DNA of 64,000 bases from Allopontixanthobacter confluentis (GTDB lineage Bacteria > Pseudomonadota > Alphaproteobacteria > Sphingomonadales > Sphingomonadaceae): assembly GCF_009827615.1 (NCBI RefSeq), contig NZ_WTYU01000001.1:1137001-1201000 (forward strand). The letters are read 5' to 3'. The notes under the pieces were generated by a model. It was given only the letters and a program-made list of their open reading frames with translations. It searched no databases and was not told the origin of the DNA. The stretch's first letter is position 1, and every line of letters starts with the position of its first letter. This document shows, piece after piece, positions 8,669 through 18,509 of the stretch. A program made the position numbers and the translations under genes.

Positions 8669-9489
8669 GTTTGGTCCAAACCCGTGATCGCCTGCTTATT
8701 CGCAAGGCTTGGCAGTTGGCGGCGAACGTCCTCAATCCGCGCAAGGTCAATTTCGGCAAAGCCTAATCCGCGGCTTTCCCCCATATCCAGCAGGATGTCG
8801 CCCCACGGGTCGATGACCAGACTGTGACCATAGGTCTGCCGGCCATCTTCATGCGTGCCTGTCTGGGCGGCGGCAATCACGAATGCGCTGGCTTCGATTG
8901 CGCGGGCGCGCTGCATGATATGCCAATGCGCCTTTCCGGTCGGGACGGTGAATGCAGCAGGAATGGCGATACAATCGCATTTCTGGCGGCCAAGTTCATC
9001 GTATAATGCCGGGAAGCGGACATCGTAACAGATTGTCAAACCAAGGCGGCCCAGCGGTGTTTGCGCGGTGACCACTTCCTGTCCGGGTGCATAAGCGCTT
9101 GATTCGCGCCAGCTCTCGCCAGTGTCCAGATTGACATCGAACATATGGATCTTGTCATAGCGCGCGGCAATTTCGCCCTGATCGGTTAACAGCAGCGAAC
9201 GATTGGCCAACCGGCCATCATCCCGCCTTACTGCCAGTGACCCCACGGCGATCCAGATGCCTGATGCCTTTGCTGCCGCCTTGACTGCCGCCAGCGTATC
9301 ATCCTGTGCCTCGGATGTTATCTGCGCGGCGGCCCGGTCTCGGTTACGGTCCAGCAAACCGCTCATTTCAGGAGTGAACAGCATTGCTGCACCGCCCGCC
9401 GCCGCATCCTGCGCAGCGGCAACGATAGCCTGTGCATTGGCCGCAGGGTCAATTCCGGTCGTCATTTGCAGGAGGGCAACGCGCGGCAT
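8665..9489 (-). CDS. Carbon-nitrogen hydrolase (Nit1/nitrilase superfamily)
   Basis: A 274-residue cytoplasmic amidohydrolase with the Glu-Lys-Cys triad of the superfamily: Glu41 in LFTPEMSGL, Lys113 in ARYDKIHMFDV and Cys154 in LTICYDVRFPALY. The D-V-N-x-x-T-G-E-S-W segment after the lysine is typical of the Nit branch. Members of that branch hydrolyse deaminated glutathione to 2-oxoglutarate and Cys-Gly, a metabolite-repair reaction. The glutaredoxin gene three bases upstream makes a thiol-related role plausible, but substrate choice cannot be proved from sequence. It overlaps the downstream DUF1178 gene by four bases. Confidence 0.88.
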   Translation of the reverse strand: MPRVALLQMTTGIDPAANAQAIVAAAQDAAAGGAAMLFTPEMSGLLDRNRDRAAAQITSEAQDDTLAAVKAAAKASGIWIAVGSLAVRRDDGRLANRSLLLTDQGEIAARYDKIHMFDVNLDTGESWRESSAYAPGQEVVTAQTPLGRLGLTICYDVRFPALYDELGRQKCDCIAIPAAFTVPTGKAHWHIMQRARAIEASAFVIAAAQTGTHEDGRQTYGHSLVIDPWGDILLDMGESRGLGFAEIDLARIEDVRRQLPSLANKQAITGLDQT

Positions 9490-9492
9490 TTG

Positions 9493-9756
9493 CTATGCTG
9501 CCAGCAAAAGGTCGAGCTTGCCTGACCGTTCCAACGCGGCGAGTTCGTCAGAACCGCCAACATGGGTATCGCCGACGAAGATTTGCGGGACTGTGCGGGC
9601 ATTGGGCGCGCGGGACATCATCTCTTCGCGCCGGGGGCCGCCCATGGTGATGTCATATTCGTTATATTCGACATTCTTGCTGTCGAGCAGATGCTTGGCC
9701 CGAACACAAAAACCGCAGCCGAATTTGGTGTAGATGTCGATTGTAGGGGTGGTCAT
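9493..9756 (-). CDS. grxC: Glutaredoxin 3
   Basis: An 87-residue thioredoxin-fold protein with the dithiol active site CGFC (IYTKFGCGFCVRAKHLL, residues ~8-24), the cis-proline block ARTVPQIFVG and the glutathione-binding GGSDEL. It transfers electrons from glutathione to protein disulfides and to ribonucleotide reductase in the cytoplasm. CGFC replaces the commoner CPYC, a variant I regard as compatible with activity. The ATG has AAGGAAG seven bases upstream. First gene of a three-gene operon; its promoter must lie in 9757-9820, back to back with the heat-shock promoter. Confidence 0.92.
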   Translation of the reverse strand: MTTPTIDIYTKFGCGFCVRAKHLLDSKNVEYNEYDITMGGPRREEMMSRAPNARTVPQIFVGDTHVGGSDELAALERSGKLDLLLAA

Positions 9757-9818
9757 GGTGCTTCCTTGGTCGGGGGCCGAAAATTGTAAATGTGGCGCGG
9801 TTCACAAGACTGGGAAAT

Positions 9819-9846
9819 CTTGAATAGCGCCGGTCAATTCCTATCT
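9819..9846 (+). promoter_or_regulatory. RpoH (sigma-32) type promoter of the small heat-shock gene
   Basis: CTTG at 9819-9822, a 17-base spacer, and CCTATCT at 9840-9846 match the alphaproteobacterial sigma-32 consensus CTTG-N17/18-CyTATnT at every defined position. Transcription would begin near 9852, leaving a leader of about 100 bases that holds the RNA thermometer. The consensus is from published work on Caulobacter and rhizobia; the match is read directly. Confidence 0.75.
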
Positions 9847-9849
9847 GAC

Positions 9850-9953
9850 CGATAGCATCATGCGCCGCAACGGGTATGATGCATCGTCAGGCACAGCGCC
9901 ACAATTTTGCAGGCTGTGCCTTGTTCAAATTGCTCAAGTGAGGATTTGTTTCG
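9850..9953 (+). promoter_or_regulatory. ROSE-type RNA thermometer in the hsp20 leader
   Basis: The leader folds into three hairpins, as in ROSE elements. The first is GCATCAT (9855-9861) with ATGATGC (9876-9882), extended outward by CGAT/ATCG. The second is GGCACAGC (9890-9897) with GCTGTGCC (9913-9920). The third traps the ribosome binding site: CAAAT (9926-9930) pairs with ATTTG (9944-9948), placing T-G of TTGCT (9930-9934) opposite the G-G of AGGA (9941-9944). TTGCTC...GTGAGGATT is the ROSE signature, in which a weak G-G pair melts on warming and frees the site for the ATG at 9954. Inferred by eye; no energy calculation was made. Confidence 0.8.
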
Positions 9954-10433
9954 ATGTCACGTTTTGATTTTACACCATATCGCCGCTCTACCGTCGGTTT
10001 TGACCGGCTGTTCGACTTGCTCGAAAGCCAGGCACGCACCAGTGGCGGCGACAATTATCCGCCCTTCAACATCCACAAACAGGGCGAGGATAATTACCGG
10101 ATCACGCTGGCAGTAGCCGGCTTCAAGCCTGAAGATCTGGACCTGACTGCACAGCAAAACCTGCTGGTGGTGCAAGGGCGGAAACGCGATGAAAGCGATA
10201 GCGAAGGGGAAATGCTGCATCTGGGCATTGCCAATCGCGGCTTTGAACGCCGGTTTGAACTGGCGGATTTTGTCCGCGTGGAAAATGCGCGGCTGGAAGA
10301 TGGCCTGTTGGCAATCGACCTGGTCCGCGAAGTGCCCGAAGCGATGAAGCCGAAAAAGATTGCCGTGAACGGTCAATCTACGCTGGAAATCGTCAAGAAC
10401 CACAAGCCCGACAAAGAAGCGAGCGCCGCTTAA
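9954..10433 (+). CDS. Hsp20 family small heat-shock protein (IbpA-like)
   Basis: A 159-residue protein beginning MSRFDFTPYRRSTVGFDRLF, the usual N-terminus of class A rhizobial/IbpA-type small chaperones. The alpha-crystallin domain (~40-130) holds PPFNIHKQGEDNYRITLAVAGF, GIANRGFERRFELAD and the terminal-strand motif GLLAIDL. These proteins bind unfolding clients in the cytoplasm as large oligomers and pass them to DnaK/ClpB. Control appears double: an RpoH-type promoter at 9819-9846 and a ROSE-type thermometer that hides the AGGA ribosome binding site. Single gene, followed by a hairpin terminator at 10469-10500. Confidence 0.93.
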   Translation: MSRFDFTPYRRSTVGFDRLFDLLESQARTSGGDNYPPFNIHKQGEDNYRITLAVAGFKPEDLDLTAQQNLLVVQGRKRDESDSEGEMLHLGIANRGFERRFELADFVRVENARLEDGLLAIDLVREVPEAMKPKKIAVNGQSTLEIVKNHKPDKEASAA

Positions 10434-10468
10434 TCCATAGCAGCGTAGCTAACCTGCCGACTAACCAC

Positions 10469-10500
10469 GGCGTCCTGCTTTTGGAAAAAGGCGGGACGCC
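10469..10500 (+). terminator. Hairpin terminator after hsp20
   Basis: GGCGTCCTGC at 10469-10478 pairs with GCGGGACGCC at 10491-10500 (ten pairs including one T-G), with a 12-base loop, followed by ATTTGG. It lies 36 bases after the hsp20 stop. The T-tract is short. Confidence 0.6.
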
Positions 10501-10912
10501 ATTTGGTATCGCGCCCTTTGGGAAACACGCGATTTGCGAGCATGAATGCAAAGGGGCGAACCCGAAAGTCCGCCCCCGCAGCGCCGAGGCACTGCCTTGT
10601 CCGGGATTTACCGTCCGGGTCGCAGAAGACGATGAATCCCGGGACAAGCCTTAAATCTCTATACTACACCCGCCATCTGACAGGTTGGATGCCAGAACAC
10701 GAAAATCAATTGTTGTTTTTCATACACCGGCACTAGTCACCCATGCGCTAAACTTATCAAAAGATAAAGTACGTATAATCTTAGTGATCTAAAATCATAC
10801 ACGCACGAAAATTATGCGGAAACCTTTTTAAAGGTTCATTTTGAACAGTCGAATGCGGCTGGGGCTTCAGCGCGACGTTTGCAGGATCAGTCGCACCACA
10901 GCCGGGCGCTGA
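10501..10912. other. AT-rich intergenic stretch with no supported gene
   Basis: Between the hsp20 terminator and the 3' end of pyrG I see no credible coding region. A 77-codon frame at 10503-10736 has no ribosome binding site and no recognisable sequence. From about 10640 to 10850 the DNA is much richer in A/T than the flanks. It contains two small inverted repeats: CTTATC-AAAA-GATAAAG near 10752-10768, and the palindrome AACCTTTTTAAAGGTT at 10821-10836. The latter could serve as part of a pyrG terminator on the minus strand, but has no clean T-tract. Confidence 0.4.
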
Positions 10913-12559
<1,647 letters not shown>

Positions 12560-12637
12560 TTAAGGTTCTAAATGGAGTCGGGGCAAGCGAATTGCACCGG
12601 CACTATGCCGCAATCCACAGTTCTGTCGAAAATCAGC

Positions 12638-13039
12638 TTACTCGGTTGCGCCTGAAAGCGGGTCATTGGCAGGAACAGTTGCAGCCGGAGCGGGCGCAGC
12701 CGGAACTGCCGCGCCTGCAGGTGCAGGGTTTTCACCAGCCTGGCCTGCCAGCGGATCAGGTTCAGCTGCAACGCTGCGATCCAATGTCGAGGTAATGGCA
12801 TCACCAGAAGTGGTTTCCACTGCCACTGCCGCCATCGCAATGGACAGAACCACAAAAGCGATTGCCAGCCATTTGGTTGCCCGGGTGAGAAAATCCGATG
12901 CCCCGCGTGCGCTCATCAACCCGCTGGGACTGCCGCCCATGCCAAGGCCCCCGCCTTCGGAACGCTGCATCAGAATGACACCGACCAGAGCTGCGGCAAC
13001 AATTGCCTGAACAACGGTAAGGAATAGGAAAAGGGACAT
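12638..13039 (-). CDS. secG: Preprotein translocase subunit SecG
   Basis: A 133-residue protein from the ATG at 13039; an in-frame start 15 codons upstream has no better support and gives an untypical N-terminus. Two membrane helices (~3-22 and ~52-72) flank the conserved cytoplasmic loop LMQRSEGGGLGMGGSPSG, the SecG signature. SecG assists SecYE and SecA in moving preproteins across the inner membrane. After the second helix comes an Ala/Pro-rich tail of about 60 residues, a length often seen in sphingomonads. It lies between tpiA and pyrG, a common alphaproteobacterial neighbourhood. Confidence 0.92.
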   Translation of the reverse strand: MSLFLFLTVVQAIVAAALVGVILMQRSEGGGLGMGGSPSGLMSARGASDFLTRATKWLAIAFVVLSIAMAAVAVETTSGDAITSTLDRSVAAEPDPLAGQAGENPAPAGAAVPAAPAPAATVPANDPLSGATE

Positions 13040-13135
13040 GGGATCGTTTTCTCTGTTTGCTTGGGCGCGCATGTAAGGCCGCAAGCCTGCAAGAGCAAGC
13101 GGCGCGGCAATCGACCGGCCAGTTACTGCTGCAAA

Positions 13136-13909
13136 TTACTCCGGCAAATCCACAGCTGCCATTACGATGCCGAGGAAGTTTTCAGCCGATAGGCTGGCGC
13201 CGCCCACCAATGCGCCGCCTACTTCATCGGCGCTCAGCAATTCGGTCGCATTGTCCGGTTTGACCGAACCGCCGTAGAGAATGCGCACATTTGCGCCATG
13301 TTCAGCGCCATACAGATCCACCAGCGTCGCGCGGATGGCGCGGTGCATCGCGCTGACATCGGCTACGGTGGGGGTCCGCCCGGTGCCAATGGCCCAGATC
13401 GGCTCATAAGCGACGGTCAGCGTTTCGGGGCTGGCTTCAAAATGGCTGGCCACGCTTTGCGGCAGGGATGCCCGCAACTGCGCGGTGACAAAATCTTCGG
13501 CCGTGCCTGCATCGCGCGTTGCTGCCGATTCGCCGCAGCACAGAATGATGCGCAGGCCGACTGCCAATGCCGCCTCGACCTTCTGGCGGACAATATCATT
13601 GCTCTCGCCATGATCCTGGCGGCGTTCGCTATGCCCGAGAATCACGAATTTCGCGCCGGCATCCAGCACCATTCCGGCAGAAATATCGCCCGTATGCGCG
13701 CCTTCTTCGCCGGCATGACAATCCTGCGCGCCCACGCCGATCTGTTCCACTTCCTTGTGGGTGGCGTGAATGAGAGTGAACGGCGGGGCCAGCGCAACTT
13801 CCACTTTCATCAAGCGTTGCGAAGCACGGTCAATGGCGCGCGCTTCGGACAGCATCGCACGCGTGCCGTTCATTTTCCAATTTCCGACGATATAGGGCCG
13901 CTCGGCCAT
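13136..13909 (-). CDS. tpiA: Triosephosphate isomerase
   Basis: A 257-residue TIM barrel interconverting dihydroxyacetone phosphate and glyceraldehyde 3-phosphate. All catalytic blocks are present: NWKMNG with Lys12, FVILGHSERR with the catalytic His, AYEPIWAIGTG with the catalytic Glu and loop 6, and the phosphate-binding LYGGSVKPDN and GALVGGASL. It is the first gene of the tpiA-secG-pyrG row and divergent from ppiD. The 232-base gap 13910-14141 must hold both promoters, though I could not fix a convincing pair there. Confidence 0.97.
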   Translation of the reverse strand: MAERPYIVGNWKMNGTRAMLSEARAIDRASQRLMKVEVALAPPFTLIHATHKEVEQIGVGAQDCHAGEEGAHTGDISAGMVLDAGAKFVILGHSERRQDHGESNDIVRQKVEAALAVGLRIILCCGESAATRDAGTAEDFVTAQLRASLPQSVASHFEASPETLTVAYEPIWAIGTGRTPTVADVSAMHRAIRATLVDLYGAEHGANVRILYGGSVKPDNATELLSADEVGGALVGGASLSAENFLGIVMAAVDLPE

Positions 13910-14141
13910 GATTTTTATCCTGAAGTCTGTTTGATGCCTGTGCGAATGACAGGCTGAATGCTGCGTTTGCCCATATGGGGTGCAGGGCCCGCCCGCCTAG
14001 AGGTAAGTTGCCTCCACGTCAAAAGACTTGCCCACCTGTTGCGGCAAGACCGCAGGCCGGATAAGGCGGCCCTCAGACATCATTGCCTAAACCACTGCCG
14101 GGTTTCGCGCCCGCGCCATCATACCGGACTTGCACCTCATC

Positions 14142-16073
14142 ATGCTCAGCGTTTTCCGCAACTTCTTCAAATCCAAGGTCGGCATCGTCGTGACCCTGGC
14201 TTTCCTGGGTATCATCGCCTTTGCATTTGCCAGCGCGGATGTGTCCAACACCGGGACCTTTGGCGGCGTTGCCGGGGGCAACCGGGTTGCAGTCGTCGGC
14301 GGCGAAAAGATCAGCAGCGCCGACCTTGCCCGCGCGGCCAATTCCTCGCTCGACAATGTGCGGCAGGATAATCCCACCATTTCAATGCCGGTATTTTTGC
14401 AGCAGGGCGGTCTTGGTCAGGTTCTTGACCAGATGATCGACCGGTCGGCCATCGGCGGATTCGCGGAAAAATACGGGCTGCGGGCTGGCGCAAATCTGGT
14501 GAATAGCGAAATTATCGCCATTCCGGCATTTCGCGGCGCCAACGGCAATTTCGATGAAAACGCCTATCGTCAGGCCATTGCCGCTCGCGGGTTGAGCGAT
14601 TCGCTGGTCCGGCAGGATCTTGGCGACGGCCTGCTGGCCAAGCAGATTCTGGTGCCGGCATCCTTTGGCGCGGTGATGCCTGACAAATTCGTCAGCCGTT
14701 ACGCCTCCCTGCTGAAAGAACAGCGCAAGGGTTCCATCGGCATTGTGCCCAGCGCCGCATTCGCGCCCAAGACAGCGCCAACCGAAAAGCAGGTGCAGGA
14801 TTTTTACGCCGCCAGCCGCGGCGATTATATCCGCCCTGAACGGCGCGTCATCCGCTTCGCCAGCTTTGGCGCGGATTCCATTTCTGGCTCGCTTGAGCCA
14901 ACCGCGCGCGAAATTTCCGCCAATTACGAGGCCAATCGCGAAAAATATGCTGCCCGCGAAACGCGCGGCTTCAGCCAGCTGATCGTCCCCACCCAGCAAG
15001 CCGCCAATGCCATTCGCAGCCGCGTTCAGTCAGGTGGATCGCTGGAAGCTGCGGCCCGTGAAGCCGGGCTTGCGGTGGCCGCGATTGGCCCGTTTGACCG
15101 CCAGCAATTGTCTGGCCAGGCTTCGGCTGCCGTTGCCCAGGCCGCTTTTGCCGCAGCGCGTGGCACCGTTGCCGCCCCTGCCCGCAGCGGCCTTGGCTGG
15201 CACGTGATCCGCGTGGATTCGGTCGACAAGACCGCCGGGCGCAATCTGGACCAGGCCCGCAGCGAAATCCTGACCACGCTGCGCGAGGAAAAGCGCCGGA
15301 CTGCATTGGCTGACCTTTCCGCGTCGATTGAAGAACGCCTCGAAGAAGGCGAATCGCTGGTTGATGTGGCGAAGGAACTGGGCATTGAGCTTCAGACTAC
15401 CCGCCCGATCACCGGCAATGGCCTTGTCTATGGCTCGCAGAACGAAACCGCGCCTGAAATTCTCGGCCCAGTGCTGCAGACCGCTTTCCAGATGGAAGAA
15501 GGTGAGCCGCAATTGGCAGAAGTGGCGCGGGGTGAAACCTTCATGATCTTTGAAGCCAGCGACATCACCCCGTCTGCTGCTGCGCCACTGAAAGAAATCC
15601 GCCAGCAGGTAGTGGCAGGATGGCGTCTTGCGGAAGGGTCAAAAGCGGCGCGTGCTGCGGCTGACCGCATTCTGAAGCGCATGCAGGCCGGTTCCACCAT
15701 CGCGCAGGCGACTGCGGCTGAAAAGATCAAGCTGCCGCCGGTTGACCCGATCAATCTGTCGCGCGAGCAATTGGCCGCTACAGGTCAGGTTCCGCCGCCA
15801 CTGGCGCTGCTGTTTTCCATGGCCGAGGGCACTGCCAAGAAGCTGGAAGCGCCGCGCAACGGCGGCTGGTTCATCGTGGACCTGAATGACATCGTTGCCG
15901 GCACCATCAGCAAGGATGATCCGATTTTTCGCCAGGCCAAACGTGATCTTGGCATCACGACAGGCCGTGAATATGCTGAACAACTGCGGATCGCCATGCG
16001 CGAGGAAATGGGCGTTGAACGTAACCAGCCTGCAATAGAAGCCGTTCGTAAACAGCTTTCAGGCGAAAATTGA
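14142..16073 (+). CDS. ppiD: PpiD-like periplasmic peptidyl-prolyl isomerase/chaperone
   Basis: A 643-residue protein with one N-terminal membrane anchor (KVGIVVTLAFLGIIAFAFAS, ~13-32) and a large periplasmic part. It begins with a SurA-like N-terminal chaperone domain (~30-200). A parvulin-type PPIC domain follows, recognised by RGFSQLIVPTQQAANAI and RSGLGWHVIRVDSV, and then a long helical C-terminus. PpiD sits at the Sec translocon and helps newly exported proteins fold. The ATG at 14142 gives the usual MLSVFRNFFKSKVG start; a TTG four codons earlier is less likely. The parvulin core is divergent, so chaperone function may matter more than isomerase activity. trpE follows after 37 bases. 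Confidence 0.85.
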   Translation: MLSVFRNFFKSKVGIVVTLAFLGIIAFAFASADVSNTGTFGGVAGGNRVAVVGGEKISSADLARAANSSLDNVRQDNPTISMPVFLQQGGLGQVLDQMIDRSAIGGFAEKYGLRAGANLVNSEIIAIPAFRGANGNFDENAYRQAIAARGLSDSLVRQDLGDGLLAKQILVPASFGAVMPDKFVSRYASLLKEQRKGSIGIVPSAAFAPKTAPTEKQVQDFYAASRGDYIRPERRVIRFASFGADSISGSLEPTAREISANYEANREKYAARETRGFSQLIVPTQQAANAIRSRVQSGGSLEAAAREAGLAVAAIGPFDRQQLSGQASAAVAQAAFAAARGTVAAPARSGLGWHVIRVDSVDKTAGRNLDQARSEILTTLREEKRRTALADLSASIEERLEEGESLVDVAKELGIELQTTRPITGNGLVYGSQNETAPEILGPVLQTAFQMEEGEPQLAEVARGETFMIFEASDITPSAAAPLKEIRQQVVAGWRLAEGSKAARAAADRILKRMQAGSTIAQATAAEKIKLPPVDPINLSREQLAATGQVPPPLALLFSMAEGTAKKLEAPRNGGWFIVDLNDIVAGTISKDDPIFRQAKRDLGITTGREYAEQLRIAMREEMGVERNQPAIEAVRKQLSGEN

Positions 16074-16110
16074 GACTGTCTGCAGCCGTGTTTTTCCTGA
16101 TTCCAGCCCC

Positions 16111-17658
16111 ATGAGTGCAACCGCAGGTCATTTGCCCGAAAATGCAGATAACGCCATGGCCGCACTTGGCGCGGGCAAGCCTGCGCTGGTGTGGCGCAAG
16201 ATTGTTGCCGATACAGAAACGCCGGTGGGTGCCGCGCTCAAACTGATCGAGCCGGGCCGCGGCGATTTTTTGCTGGAATCGGTTGAAGGCGGCGAAGTTC
16301 GCGGACGCTACAGCCTGCTGGGGCTCGATCCTGATCTGGTTTTTCGCGCATCCGGAAATGCGGCTGCCATCAATGCCCACTGGCGCACTGATCGTGCAGC
16401 CTTTGCTGAGTGCAAGGCCAGTTCCCTCGATGCCTTGCGCGCTCTGGTGGCTGATTGCCGGATCGACGTGCCCGATGGCCTGCCGCCTGCCCTTGCCTGT
16501 CTGGTCGGCTATTTCGGCTATGAGACGATCGGCCTGGTTGAAAAGCTGCCGCGTGCGCCGGAAAATCCGCTCGATTTGCCTGACATGCTGTTTGTCCGGC
16601 CCACGCTTATTCTGGTATTCGACGGATTAAGCGAGGAGCTTTTCGCCATCGCGCCGCTATGGGCCAATGATGGCGCAGAAGACAGGTCAGCGTGCCGCGG
16701 GATCAAGCAGGCGGTGGAGCAGGCAGGCGAACGCATTGATGAAGCGCTGCGCCGCCTTTCGCTGGCAACGCCTAAGCCTGCTGCCGCAGCGCCGGTCCAT
16801 GATCTGGCCCTGACGCCGGTGATGGCGGAAGGCGAATATCGTGACATGGTGCTGCGGGCGAAGGACTATATCGAAGCTGGCGACATTTTTCAGGTGGTGC
16901 TCGCACAGCGGTTCACCTGTCCTTTTCCGTTGCCGCCAATCTCGCTCTACCGCGCTTTGCGGCGGGTCAATCCATCGCCCTTTCTCTATTTTCTTGATCT
17001 GCCAGGTTTCGCGGTGGTCGGCTCCAGCCCGGAAATTCTCGTGCGTGTCCGCAATGGTGAAGTTACCATCAGGCCTATCGCAGGAACGCGTCCGCGCGGT
17101 GCCAATGCGGCAGAGGACAATGCAGCAGAAGAAAGCCTGCTGGCTGATCCCAAGGAACGGGCAGAACATCTCATGCTGCTGGATCTGGGCCGCAACGATG
17201 TCGGCCGCGTTGCTGCGCGAGGGTCTGTGGAAGTGACTGCCAGTTACACCGTGGAAAGGTACAGCCACGTCATGCACATCGTTAGCAACGTCGTCGGGCA
17301 GCTTGATCCTGCCCATGATGCGCTGGATGCCATGTTTGCCGGTTTTCCCGCCGGCACTGTCAGCGGCGCGCCCAAGATCAGGGCGTGCGAGATCATTGCC
17401 GAACTGGAACATGAAACGCGCGGAGCCTATGCCGGCGGCGTTGGCTATTTCGCGCCTGATGGCTCGGTCGATAGCTGCATCGTGCTACGCACTGCGGTGG
17501 TCAAGGACGGCATTATGCATGTTCAGGCTGGCGCAGGGATCGTGGCAGATAGCGATCCCGCCTATGAACAGCGCGAATGTGAAGCCAAGGCGGGCGCACT
17601 TATTGCAGCGGCACGCGAAGCTGCCCGCATTTCCGCGCAGCCGGATTTCGGCCAATGA
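16111..17658 (+). CDS. trpE: Anthranilate synthase component I
   Basis: A 515-residue enzyme that converts chorismate to anthranilate using ammonia delivered by TrpG. The N-terminal regulatory domain has the tryptophan-binding block FLLESVEGGEVRGRYSLLG (~50-70). The chorismate-binding domain has FQVVLAQRF, PSPFLYFLD, GSSPEILVR, IRPIAGTRPRG, LLDLGRNDVGRV and FPAGTVSGAPKIRACEII. Feedback inhibition by tryptophan is therefore expected. No leader peptide or attenuator is visible in the 37-base gap after ppiD. Its TGA overlaps the ATG of the next gene by four bases, beginning a chain of coupled genes. Confidence 0.96.
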   Translation: MSATAGHLPENADNAMAALGAGKPALVWRKIVADTETPVGAALKLIEPGRGDFLLESVEGGEVRGRYSLLGLDPDLVFRASGNAAAINAHWRTDRAAFAECKASSLDALRALVADCRIDVPDGLPPALACLVGYFGYETIGLVEKLPRAPENPLDLPDMLFVRPTLILVFDGLSEELFAIAPLWANDGAEDRSACRGIKQAVEQAGERIDEALRRLSLATPKPAAAAPVHDLALTPVMAEGEYRDMVLRAKDYIEAGDIFQVVLAQRFTCPFPLPPISLYRALRRVNPSPFLYFLDLPGFAVVGSSPEILVRVRNGEVTIRPIAGTRPRGANAAEDNAAEESLLADPKERAEHLMLLDLGRNDVGRVAARGSVEVTASYTVERYSHVMHIVSNVVGQLDPAHDALDAMFAGFPAGTVSGAPKIRACEIIAELEHETRGAYAGGVGYFAPDGSVDSCIVLRTAVVKDGIMHVQAGAGIVADSDPAYEQRECEAKAGALIAAAREAARISAQPDFGQ

Positions 17659-18509
17659 AAGCCTTTCTCTCCCTCCCTATTGCCTCGCTCGCCTGTCTCG
17701 TGCTTACCGCCTGCGGGCCGGAACCTGCTGGCCAGCCTGTGATGCGCACGGAAATCGGCAGCGGCAAGGCCGACAACATCGGTCCGGCTGAACCTGCAGC
17801 GCCAGTCTCACCGCAGCCATCCGCCTGCACCAGCGTCACTTTTGAAAATGCAGGTTTGATCCATTGCGTGGCGGACCCTGCGGTTCACACCATATCAATG
17901 GTTCTGGGCCCGCAAGGCGGTGAGCCCTATCGCAGCCTGGCAAAACTGGCCGAGGCGATGGCCGGCGACACTGCCTCTGTCGCCTTTGCCATGAATGGCG
18001 GCATGTTTAACGGTGAAGGGAAGCCGATCGGCTATTATGTCGAAAATGGTGAAAGGCTCAAAGAACTGAGCCAGACTAATGGCAGCGGCAATTTTCATCT
18101 GAAACCCAATGGCGTTTTTTACGGTACCAAGGGCAAATGGCAGGTCAAAACCTCGGACGAATTTTACCGCACTGTCGGCGACCGCCCGCAATTTGGCACG
18201 CAGTCAGGCCCAATGCTGCTGATTAATGGCAAGCTGCACCCGGAAATTACCGAGGATGGTCCATCGCGCACCCTTCGTAACGGGGTGGGCGTGGATAGTC
18301 AGGGCCGCGCGCATTTTGTCATTTCGCAAGGGCCGGTGTCTTTCGGCAAACTGGCGCGATATTATCGTGACGTGCTGAAAACGCCCAATGCGCTCTACCT
18401 CGATGGAAGCGTGTCATCCCTGTGGGATCCGGCCAGTGGCCGCGTTGACAGCGCAGCGCCGATTGGCCCCTTGATCCTGGTGCAAAATCAGGAGAAAGCC
18501 GCGCCATGA
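17655..18509 (+). CDS. Phosphodiester glycosidase (DUF2233/NAGPA) family lipoprotein inside the trp operon
   Basis: A 284-residue protein with a lipoprotein signal (lipobox LTAC, Cys20), then a Pro/Ala-rich linker and a NAGPA/DUF2233 domain (~60-280). Family blocks are [10 protein letters not shown] (~112-121), [31 protein letters not shown] and [13 protein letters not shown]. Characterised relatives cleave sugar-1-phosphodiester bonds, for example uncovering mannose 6-phosphate or trimming cell-envelope glycans. This one would be lipid-anchored outside the cytoplasm. It overlaps trpE upstream and trpG downstream by four bases each, so it is translationally coupled to tryptophan biosynthesis genes although nothing in its family suggests a role there. 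Confidence 0.88.
   Translation: MKAFLSLPIASLACLVLTACGPEPAGQPVMRTEIGSGKADNIGPAEPAAPVSPQPSACTSVTFENAGLIHCVADPAVHTISMVLGPQGGEPYRSLAKLAEAMAGDTASVAFAMNGGMFNGEGKPIGYYVENGERLKELSQTNGSGNFHLKPNGVFYGTKGKWQVKTSDEFYRTVGDRPQFGTQSGPMLLINGKLHPEITEDGPSRTLRNGVGVDSQGRAHFVISQGPVSFGKLARYYRDVLKTPNALYLDGSVSSLWDPASGRVDSAAPIGPLILVQNQEKAAP

Noticed and set aside
10503-10736. 77-codon frame between hsp20 and pyrG
   Set aside because: No ribosome binding site, no similarity I recognise, starts inside the terminator tail, and crosses an abrupt change in base composition.
16074-16110. Tryptophan attenuator or leader peptide before trpE
   Set aside because: The gap after ppiD is only 37 bases; no Trp-codon run or paired hairpins are present.
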